Source: Bacteroidaceae bacterium (GTDB lineage Bacteria > Bacteroidota > Bacteroidia > Bacteroidales > Bacteroidaceae). Taken from it: a stretch of DNA of 64,000 nucleotides. The position numbers and the translations under genes were made by a program. The notes beneath the pieces are model-generated. The model made no database searches. It was not told the DNA's origin and worked only from the letters and a program-made list of their open reading frames with translations. The stretch is taken from contig CABIVS010000004.1 of the NCBI GenBank assembly GCA_902362375.1, forward strand, positions 62,001 through 126,000, written 5' to 3'. This document shows, in pieces, positions 7,231-13,614 of this stretch (positions are counted from its first letter, which is position 1; every line of letters begins with the position of its first letter).

Positions 7231-7279
7231 CTGTGGCAAAAGTAATTCTAAAATAAATAATAAACAAGTTTTGCCACAG
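7231..7279 (-). promoter_or_regulatory. Operon promoter enclosed by a perfect 11-bp inverted repeat (XRE operator)
   Basis: CTGTGGCAAAA (7231-7241) and TTTTGCCACAG (7269-7279) are perfect inverted copies, centred 38 bp apart. On the minus strand the proximal arm overlaps a consensus -7 box, TACTTTTG (7237-7244). A TTG (complement of 7265-7267) lies 20 bases further upstream as the -33 element, next to the distal arm. A regulator binding both arms would cover the whole promoter. The XRE protein encoded just downstream is the natural candidate. Confidence 0.8.
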
Positions 7280-7393
7280 ATAAGTTTAATCTTCCGCCAT
7301 TTACTTTTTCTCACATAGCACTCAATCATGACTCAATCGTTTCAACGTCTTTTTATGGTTCACGCTTGGACAGCTATTACATTACCTGCTCTC

Positions 7394-7401
7394 TATCTTT
7401 G
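7394..7401 (+). promoter_or_regulatory. -7 promoter box for the small-gene run beginning at 7433
   Basis: TATCTTTG matches TAnnTTTG exactly and lies 32 bases before the ATG at 7433. A TTGG at 7366 could be the -33 element. The position rules out the longer reading frame that opens at 7328. Confidence 0.6.
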
Positions 7402-7432
7402 CCCCATAATCAAATCATTAAAACGAATCAAA

Positions 7433-7795
7433 ATGACTGAAACTGAAAAAAATCATTCCTTCCAACGGGTACAGCTAATGAAGCAAGCTGCCGTCATCCG
7501 GCAAAACAACGGTATGAACCGGCACGATGCACTCGTCACGGCTCACCGGATAGGAGCTCTCATCCGGCAGATGCATCACGGAAATGTCTGTTTCCGCTAC
7601 ACCAAACAGGATGGAACCATCCGACACGCCACCGGTACCCTCACCGGATATGAACATAGTTTCCACCGTCCGTATCTACCCAAACCGGAAAATACGTTCG
7701 TTGTCTACTATGACATCGAAGCCAAAGGCTGGCGCACCTTTCACGCTGAAAATTTTCTGGATATCGAAACGAACAGGCAAGACAGCAACAAGTAA
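7433..7795 (+). CDS. SH3-beta-barrel-type small protein
   Basis: 120 residues from the ATG at 7433. The frame is open from 7328, but the extra 35 residues are hydrophobic, unlike the rest, and contain the promoter. The N-terminal half is helical (FQRVQLMKQAAVIRQ, ALVTAHRIGALIRQMHHG). The C-terminal half is a beta-rich unit (VCFRYTKQDGTIRHATGTL, then FVVYYDIEAKGWRTFHAENF) like the proteins annotated in Bacteroidales as SH3-beta-barrel fold. No function is known. It heads a plus-strand run (76-aa protein, HNH, amidase, DUF4373), with two bases to the next start codon. Confidence 0.7.
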   Translation: MTETEKNHSFQRVQLMKQAAVIRQNNGMNRHDALVTAHRIGALIRQMHHGNVCFRYTKQDGTIRHATGTLTGYEHSFHRPYLPKPENTFVVYYDIEAKGWRTFHAENFLDIETNRQDSNK

Positions 7796-7797
7796 AA

Positions 7798-8028
7798 ATG
7801 AATCTGCAAAAGAATGGAATGAACGGACAGGAACGAAAAGAATGGGAGGCGCTTTGCAGGCAGTATAACGTAGATTCGCTATATGAGGCTATTCAAGGCT
7901 GCCGGGAAGAACTGGAGTTTCTGATTCATTGTGCCGAACGGCTCGAACCTCATACGGAGGAGGAGGAAGAAACGCCGTTTAACACATACAGACCACAGCG
8001 TTTCTCCGTACCAGAAAACGCCGTTTAA
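7798..8028 (+). CDS. Hypothetical small acidic protein, 76 residues
   Basis: No family recognised. It is helical and acidic (ERKEWEALCRQYNV, YEAIQGCREELEFLIHCAER), with a run of glutamates (EEEEE, about residues 55-59) and a proline-containing tail. It starts two bases after the previous stop, so it is likely co-translated. The tight spacing and reasonable composition make it probably real. Confidence 0.5.
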   Translation: MNLQKNGMNGQERKEWEALCRQYNVDSLYEAIQGCREELEFLIHCAERLEPHTEEEEETPFNTYRPQRFSVPENAV

Positions 8029-8121
8029 CAGATGGAGGAAACGCCGTTTCTCCCCGCATGATTCAGAAAAACGATTATTTTTTAACAGAGTATAATTTTA
8101 TTAACATTATCAATATCAAGT

Positions 8122-8865
8122 ATGGAAAATTGGAGATTTATTGAAGAAAACCCCGACTATATGATTTCAGATCACGGACGGGTATTGAGTTTCAAGGGCA
8201 GATCAAAGTTGATCCTTTGTGCCAAAATCATGGGGACCGGTTACGAAACTGTCATACTGCCGAATAAAGGTGTTTGTATCGAATACAAAATTCATCGTTT
8301 GGTTGCCAAAGCATTCATCCTCAACCCGGAGCATCTGCCACAGATTAACCACCTCGACGGCAATACGATGAACAACCACGTGTCAAACCTCGAATGGTGC
8401 GATGCATACACCAATATGATGCACGCCATCCGGACGGGATTACGACGTACGGGAGTGGGATCTCATCAAACACCTTTCGCCGTTACGGATGCAACGGGGA
8501 AAGTATTGCGTGCCTACCCGTCTATGAAAGAAATGGTCAGAGAGGAACGTCTGAAGCCTGCGCACCGAAACTGGCTTATCCTCCAACTAAAGCATCCGGA
8601 CCGCGTGAAACAACATGCCTTGCGTGTGCAACATCATCGGGGAGATGCTTTTATCATGGTTCAGACGAAGCCTAATCTGATTACAGTGCTTAATCGGCCC
8701 ACCATACCAAATCAAACGACAACGCCGCCGATGGATGCTCCCTTCTCTCCGGTGCTCCATTCAGTAACAAAGCAATATTACCGCCAACTGTCCAAAGAGG
8801 AGGCTATTGCGTTCGGAGTTATCTCACCTGCCGTCTGCAAACAGGAAAGGAGGATTCTGCCATGA
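8122..8865 (+). CDS. NUMOD4/HNH-type endonuclease
   Basis: 247 residues. A NUMOD4-like start (WRFIEENPDYMISDHGRVLS, about residues 3-25) is followed by an HNH_3 nuclease core: HRLVAKAFILNPEHLPQINH, LDGNTMNNHVSNLEWCD, YTNMMHA (about residues 55-100). This is the homing-endonuclease style found in phages and phage-derived regions. A C-terminal basic segment probably binds DNA. The stop codon overlaps the amidase start by four bases (ATGA), giving translational coupling. There is no intron or intein next to it, so a free-standing nuclease role is likely. Confidence 0.85.
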   Translation: MENWRFIEENPDYMISDHGRVLSFKGRSKLILCAKIMGTGYETVILPNKGVCIEYKIHRLVAKAFILNPEHLPQINHLDGNTMNNHVSNLEWCDAYTNMMHAIRTGLRRTGVGSHQTPFAVTDATGKVLRAYPSMKEMVREERLKPAHRNWLILQLKHPDRVKQHALRVQHHRGDAFIMVQTKPNLITVLNRPTIPNQTTTPPMDAPFSPVLHSVTKQYYRQLSKEEAIAFGVISPAVCKQERRILP

Positions 8866-9305
8866 AAGACACGATCATCATCCACTGTTCCGCCACTCGT
8901 GCGGGACAGGATTTTACCGCTATCGACATCGACCGCTGGCATCGTCAACGTGGTTTCCGTTCTATCGGTTATCATTTCGTCATCCGTCTCGACGGTACGA
9001 TTGAACCGGGAAGAGATGTTGCTCTCGATGGAGCGCATTGCACGGGTTGGAACCATCGGTCTATCGGTATCTGCTACATTGGCGGATTGGACAGGAACGG
9101 CCGGCCTGCCGACACACGAACGGAAGCGCAACGTGAAGCGCTCGTCCGGCTGGTAGAAGATTTGCGCCTTGTCTTCCCTTCTCTGAAGCAGGTGATAGGG
9201 CATCGGGACACCAGTCCTGACCTCAACGGAGACGGCATTATCTCACCTGACGAGTATATAAAATCCTGCCCCTGCTTCGATGTAAAAGCAGAATTTATTC
9301 AGTAA
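8862..9305 (+). CDS. N-acetylmuramoyl-L-alanine amidase (amidase_2 / T7-lysozyme-like)
   Basis: A 147-residue single-domain peptidoglycan amidase that cuts the bond between MurNAc and the stem peptide. Zinc-ligand candidates are H8 (IIIHCSAT), H114 (VIGHRDTSPD) and a cysteine at 136 or 138 (KSCPCFD). No signal peptide is seen, as in phage endolysins. An exact EF-hand-like loop, DLNGDGIISPDE (residues 120-131), sits between the zinc His and Cys, so calcium binding is possible. It is coupled to the HNH gene by an ATGA overlap. In this setting it is probably a domesticated or phage-derived lysin; release from the cell would need another factor. Confidence 0.92.
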   Translation: MKDTIIIHCSATRAGQDFTAIDIDRWHRQRGFRSIGYHFVIRLDGTIEPGRDVALDGAHCTGWNHRSIGICYIGGLDRNGRPADTRTEAQREALVRLVEDLRLVFPSLKQVIGHRDTSPDLNGDGIISPDEYIKSCPCFDVKAEFIQ

Positions 9306-9338
9306 TAATCAACCATTTACAACCAGCATTTTATCATC

Positions 9339-10331
9339 ATGGCCCGTATTTCCAAACCCGGATTAGATTATTTCCCCCTCGATGTCAATTTTCTGCAGGA
9401 CAGAAAAGTACGCCGCATCTCCTGTCGCCACCACGCGGCAGGGATTGCCGCACTCACTTCGCTGCTCTGCCTCATCTATAAAGAAAAAGGTTATTATATT
9501 TTGTGGAACAAAGACACTCTTTTCGACATCGCCCAGGAAGCGTGTTGCGGGGAGGAGGAAATGCAGGCCATCATTGATGATTGCCTGGCAGTGGGGTTGT
9601 TCGATGATCTTATATATAAGGAGTATGGCGTACTGACTTCACAAGCGATTCAGGAACAATATCATAAAATCATCACCGACAGTCGGAGAAAATATAAATT
9701 ACCTCTGGAACATTTCTGGATTATCAAGGAGGAGAGTAGTGAAATAGAACCGGAAAATACGGATGACTCCGGCAAAGATGTTACAAAACCCCATGAATTT
9801 GCTACAACAATGCCACAAACAAAAGAAGAAACGGATACAGATAGCAAAGGTAAACAGGAAAGGGATATGGAAAATGAAATCAAATCTGAAATAAAAAAAG
9901 ACATAGAGACAGAGAGGGAAGGAAAAGACGGAAAGGAGAATGAGAGGAGCATGCCGCCCGTTCCGTCAAACAGCGTTTTTCAGGCTTCGCCTGTCGTTGT
10001 AGAGGGTTTGTCTTTGGATAAATCGATTGGAAAAGAAACGGTTTCGGAAGGGATGCAAGCGGGAGGAGGCTCGGAAGCTATACTTCTACTTAATATGCAA
10101 ACTATCGGCATCCGGAACGAACAGACCGTAAAAGCGATTGTCGCCCTTGCCCGACGTAAAGAGTTGGGAGGTCCCGGCGGTATTTTATGGAAAATTCTCA
10201 GTTCCCAATACCGCCCTACCCTACTCAAAAAGAATGAACCGGGTGATTACATTCTTTGGGCACTCAATCATCCGACGGAATTTGAGAACACCTACAACGG
10301 GACACTGAAAAAGCTAATCAGGGGAAGATAA
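9339..10331 (+). CDS. DUF4373 (Lin1244/Lin1753-like) phage-type protein
   Basis: 330 residues. The N-terminal about 95 residues match the DUF4373 pattern: GLDYFPLDVNFLQDRKVRRI, YYILWNKDTLFDIA, and VGLFDDLIYKEYGVLTS, a winged-helix-like domain common at the start of phage and plasmid replication proteins. A highly charged Glu/Lys-rich linker follows (about residues 125-205). The C-terminal segment (LARRKELGGPGGILWKILSS) resembles the helical tail found in such proteins. It is last in the plus-strand run, 33 bases after the amidase. A DNA-replication or primosome-loading role is inferred only from family context. Confidence 0.75.
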   Translation: MARISKPGLDYFPLDVNFLQDRKVRRISCRHHAAGIAALTSLLCLIYKEKGYYILWNKDTLFDIAQEACCGEEEMQAIIDDCLAVGLFDDLIYKEYGVLTSQAIQEQYHKIITDSRRKYKLPLEHFWIIKEESSEIEPENTDDSGKDVTKPHEFATTMPQTKEETDTDSKGKQERDMENEIKSEIKKDIETEREGKDGKENERSMPPVPSNSVFQASPVVVEGLSLDKSIGKETVSEGMQAGGGSEAILLLNMQTIGIRNEQTVKAIVALARRKELGGPGGILWKILSSQYRPTLLKKNEPGDYILWALNHPTEFENTYNGTLKKLIRGR

Positions 10332-10394
10332 AGCGGAAAAGTCTGCCTATAATTTTTATTTTTACTGCAAAAGGGATGGAAAACCAAGAATTAT

Positions 10395-10411
10395 CGTACC
10401 TTTGTAGTACG
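10395..10411 (+). promoter_or_regulatory. Rpn-nuclease promoter with short inverted repeat
   Basis: TACCTTTG at 10397-10404 matches the -7 consensus. It sits in CGTAC-ctttgta-GTACG (10395-10411), so a dimeric regulator could mask it. The sequence around it resembles the DUF4248 promoter at 4327-4340 (both read CGTACCTTTGTA). Confidence 0.55.
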
Positions 10412-10484
10412 AAGAAAAAGCCTCTTTTTTATGTATAAAGAGAAACGTCTCTTTGCAAAACATAAAAAGAAGCGACCCAAAACA

Positions 10485-11354
10485 ATGAGTAAATTTATCA
10501 ATCCGTTCACCGACTACGGATTCAAACTAATATTCGGCAGAGAAGTGTCTAAGGATTTATTAATCGAATTTCTGAACGACCTGCTCGAAGGTGAACGAGT
10601 GATAACGGACTTACAGTTTTTGAATAATGAGCAATTGCCGCTCTATCCGGAAGGACGAGGTATTATCTATGATGTATATTGCACCACGGACACAGGCGAA
10701 AGAATCATCGTTGAAATGCAGAACCGTATGCAAAGCAACTTCAAAGAACGCTCGATTTATTATTTATCGCGTGCCATCGTCAATCAAGGAAGGGTAGGCA
10801 ATGAATGGAAGTTTGAAATAAAAGCCGTATACGGAGTTTTCTTGATGAATTTCATTATCGACAAGAACATAAAACTCCGCACGGATGTTATTCTAAGTGA
10901 CAGGGAAACAGGAGAACTCTTCTCGGATAAATTCCGGGAAATCTTTATCGCCCTCCCTCTCTTCAACAAAAACGAAGAGGAATGCGAAACGAATTTTGAA
11001 CGTTGGATTTATATATTAAATAATATGGAAACTTTAAAACGCATGCCGTTCAAGGCACGAAAAGCTGTCTTCGAGAAATTGGAAGATATCGCTGATGTGG
11101 CTTCTATGTCTCCGGAAGACAGGGAGCGATACGACAATAGCGTCAAAGTGTACCGAGATTATTTGGTGACAATGGATGCAGCTGAACAAAAAGGAATAAA
11201 AGAAGGGTTGGAAAAAGGTATAGAGAAAGGAATGAAAGAAGGTACACAAAGAGCCCAGCTGAAAATAGCCCGGAACATGAAAGCCAAAGGGATAGACAAT
11301 GAGTCTATCGCCGAATGTACCGATTTACCTTTAAGCATAATCGAAGGATTATAA
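10485..11354 (+). CDS. Rpn-family PD-(D/E)XK nuclease (transposase_31-like)
   Basis: 289 residues from the ATG at 10485. The frame is open from 10431, but MSKFINPFTDYGFKLIFGRE is the standard family start. The PD-(D/E)XK core is visible: IIYDVYCTTDTGERIIVEMQ (D, then ExQ), followed by NRMQSNFKERSIYYLSRAI. The C-terminal part has the repetitive GxxxGxxxG helix, KGIKEGLEKGIEKGMKEG, often seen in these proteins, then a short helical tail. Rpn proteins promote RecA-independent recombination in Escherichia coli, and related ones act in phage defence. It is a single-gene unit with its own promoter and terminator. Confidence 0.9.
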   Translation: MSKFINPFTDYGFKLIFGREVSKDLLIEFLNDLLEGERVITDLQFLNNEQLPLYPEGRGIIYDVYCTTDTGERIIVEMQNRMQSNFKERSIYYLSRAIVNQGRVGNEWKFEIKAVYGVFLMNFIIDKNIKLRTDVILSDRETGELFSDKFREIFIALPLFNKNEEECETNFERWIYILNNMETLKRMPFKARKAVFEKLEDIADVASMSPEDRERYDNSVKVYRDYLVTMDAAEQKGIKEGLEKGIEKGMKEGTQRAQLKIARNMKAKGIDNESIAECTDLPLSIIEGL

Positions 11355-11412
11355 AGTAATCGGATTCATAAAGGCACTATTTACCAACCAACCGTTTACG
11401 AACGAAGAAAAT

Positions 11413-11452
11413 AAAAGAGGTGAGCTCCCTTTACAGGGTAGCCCACCTCTTT
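11413..11452. terminator. Bidirectional terminator between the Rpn gene and tetR
   Basis: AAAGAGGTG and CACCTCTTT form a stem around a GC-containing interior (AGCTCCC..GGGTAGCC), with A-rich and T-rich flanks on the two sides. It separates two convergent genes. Confidence 0.75.
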
Positions 11453-11456
11453 CTCT

Positions 11457-12065
11457 TCATACACAAACATTCAAATTATCAGGTTTCAGGTGTTCGTCAA
11501 TATAACGGATGCCGTCCATCTTAAAAAGCCCCCGCAGAAGCGTATAGTTCAACATACGCTGCACCAGGTACGGAGTACCTTGCAAACTGCTCTGGTAGAT
11601 GACCTCCTGCAAATCCGGTGCAAAGCGGTCGGGATCGACTCCGGGAAGCAGATAACCGCAAATCCTGCAATGCGTCAAGACATCAATCAACTGCTGCAAC
11701 CAGAAAGCCTCCTCCCGCTCGAAAGCAGCACGGTATTCCCTGTCGGCGGCAATATCGAGCAACAACTTTTTCCCCAACGAATGAAGTAGGGTGAGATAGC
11801 CGTCCACTGTGATGAAAAGCGCCTCCATACACGAGCTGTCCATCCGTATCTGTTGTTGCTCGATCCGGCTTCTGATTCCTTTGGCAAAATCAGAAAGACA
11901 GATACGGAACAGGCTCGTTTTGCTGGGAAAGAGCTTGTAAAGCGTCCGCTTCGACATCTTCATTCCCCTGGCTATATCATCCATCGTCAACCCGTCGGCA
12001 CCATGCAGGTACATTTCCCGTTTGGTGTAGTCGAGTATCCGGCAACGCAGTGTTTCTGGATTCAT
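11457..12065 (-). CDS. TetR/AcrR-family transcriptional regulator
   Basis: 202 residues from ATG 12065, chosen over an upstream ATG (12092) because a GGGAGGT ribosome-binding site lies just before it and the longer form would overlap the OMP gene. The N-terminal HTH reads LDYTKREMYLHGADGLTMDD, then IARGMKMSKRTLYKLFPSK, as expected for TetR. The C-terminal ligand domain is helical with several cysteines. It is fourth and last in the efflux operon, ten bases after the OMP stop, so pump and regulator are made together. It probably represses the pump and is released by a pump substrate. Confidence 0.9.
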   Translation of the reverse strand: MNPETLRCRILDYTKREMYLHGADGLTMDDIARGMKMSKRTLYKLFPSKTSLFRICLSDFAKGIRSRIEQQQIRMDSSCMEALFITVDGYLTLLHSLGKKLLLDIAADREYRAAFEREEAFWLQQLIDVLTHCRICGYLLPGVDPDRFAPDLQEVIYQSSLQGTPYLVQRMLNYTLLRGLFKMDGIRYIDEHLKPDNLNVCV

Positions 12066-12075
12066 ACATACCTCC

Positions 12076-13440
12076 CTACATACGGCCGCCACCCAATGCC
12101 TGATACAAAGTGATCACGCCCTGGATTTCGGTAAAGCGGTTCGCCACTTGCGACAGTTGTGCATTGAGCAATGTCTGTTGGGCGGTCAGTACTTCCAGAT
12201 AAGTGGTGTTGCCATGTTTCATCAAGAGGCTTGTGCTCTTGGCTGCCGTTTGCAGGGAAGCCACCTGTTTGTTGTAGTAGTCGGCTTTCTCGCGGGCAGT
12301 CTGGTACTGCACCAGTGCCTCGTTCACTTCCACGCCGGCATTCAGCAAGGCCTGTTCGAAACTAAGGCGGGCTTCCTCCTGTTGGGCTTTCGCTATTTTC
12401 AGTTGGGCGATATTCACTCCTTTATTAAACAAAGGCTGCGTCAGGGAAGCCACGGCAGAGGCCAGAAACTTACCCGGGTTGACAATCATGCTCCCGCCAC
12501 TGTTGGTCCATCCTGCACTGCCGCTCAACGTGATGGAAGGATAGAAAGCGGCACGGGCGGCATTCGTTGTATAGAAAGCCTGTGCCAACGAAAATTCTGC
12601 GCTACGCACATCAGGACGGTTGGCAAGCATCTGCAAGGGAACACCCACGGAGAAGTTTTCCGGCAACTGCTGATTTCCCAGTTTGCCGCGCTGTATTTTG
12701 TGGGGAGTTTCTGCCAGTAAAAGTGCCAGTGAGTTTTCCGCCTGATTGATTTGCTCTTTCAGGTCGAGCACGGTGGTACATATATTGAAGTAGGTAGCCT
12801 CCGTCTGCGCCAGTCCCGCTTCATTCACCATCCCGGCCTTTTTCATGGCACGGGTGGCATTCACACTTTCTTTCCAGGCAGCTTCGGTAGCCACAGCTAT
12901 CTCATACTGCGAATCGAGCATCAACAACGTGTAATACGTGTTGGCAACAGATGCTACCAACTGCGTCTTGACAGCCTGTTCATATTCCTTGCTCTGTTCG
13001 TAGGCAGCTTTCGCGCGACGCTTCGCTGTTGTCACCTTTCCAAAAATATCCAGTTCCCACGAAGCAGTCACGGGCAGCGAATAAGTTTGTGTAGCCTTTC
13101 CACGGTCGAAGCTGCTGGCAGCTCCTTCCGGCGAAAGAAACAAAGAAGGCAGATAAGACAGTTTGGACGTCAGCAGCGTGGCTTCCGCTTCTTTCACACG
13201 CAAATGGGCAGTCTGCATATCGGTGTTGCGCAAGAGTGCCGAGTCCACCAAATTCTGCAGATAAGGGTCGGTAAAGACCTCCCGCCACGAGAGGTTGCCG
13301 AAGTTTGCCGTATCGGCGGCAGCAACGGACCCGCTGCCGTAAAGTCCTTCGGGAACTTCCGATACCGGTTTGTATTTATTGTAGATACCGCAACTGCTCA
13401 ATATAAGCGTTGCTGCGGACAGAATGATTATTTTTCTCAT
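12076..13440 (-). CDS. Efflux outer-membrane lipoprotein (TolC/OprM family)
   Basis: 454 residues. The lipoprotein signal MRKIIILSAATLILSSCGIY has a predicted acylated Cys17. Two OEP repeats follow, with helical-barrel motifs such as NTDMQTAHLRVKEAEATLLT, then RPDVRSAEFSLAQAFYTTNA and ASVASLTQPLFNKGVNIAQL. It forms the outer-membrane exit duct of the RND pump encoded by the two preceding genes. A 174-bp gap containing a long palindromic repeat separates it from the RND gene, so its expression relative to the pump may be adjusted there. Confidence 0.95.
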   Translation of the reverse strand: MRKIIILSAATLILSSCGIYNKYKPVSEVPEGLYGSGSVAAADTANFGNLSWREVFTDPYLQNLVDSALLRNTDMQTAHLRVKEAEATLLTSKLSYLPSLFLSPEGAASSFDRGKATQTYSLPVTASWELDIFGKVTTAKRRAKAAYEQSKEYEQAVKTQLVASVANTYYTLLMLDSQYEIAVATEAAWKESVNATRAMKKAGMVNEAGLAQTEATYFNICTTVLDLKEQINQAENSLALLLAETPHKIQRGKLGNQQLPENFSVGVPLQMLANRPDVRSAEFSLAQAFYTTNAARAAFYPSITLSGSAGWTNSGGSMIVNPGKFLASAVASLTQPLFNKGVNIAQLKIAKAQQEEARLSFEQALLNAGVEVNEALVQYQTAREKADYYNKQVASLQTAAKSTSLLMKHGNTTYLEVLTAQQTLLNAQLSQVANRFTEIQGVITLYQALGGGRM

Positions 13441-13448
13441 TGGTTCTT

Positions 13449-13597
13449 ATTTTAATTCAGGAACGGATTATTTCGGTTTTATTTTAATTAGGCACGGATA
13501 ATGCGTTCTTATTTTAATTAGGCACGGATTACGCGGATTACACGGTTTTAAAAGATTGCGCAGCCAAAACTGTGTAATCCGTGTAATCCGTGCCTAA
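13449..13597. repeat. Palindromic repeat, copy 2, with tandem half-copies inside the efflux operon
   Basis: Arms at 13518-13549 and 13566-13597 (32 bases each) pair throughout, with only two G-U wobbles. They begin TTAGGCACGGATTACGCGGA and end GTAATCCGTGCCTAA. Two more degenerate left-arm copies stand in tandem before it: the nonamer ATTTTAATT recurs at 13449, 13481 and 13511, each followed by a CACGGAT-like core. It is the same family as the element at 3508-3590. It lies between the RND and OMP genes of one operon, so its RNA hairpin is part of the mRNA. Confidence 0.85.
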
Positions 13598-13614
13598 AAA
13601 ACTTTAATCATCAA

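Noticed and set aside
3614..11354. Intact prophage or integrative element
   Set aside because: Phage-type genes are present, but there is no integrase, terminase, capsid, tail, relaxase or visible attachment-site pair in the window.
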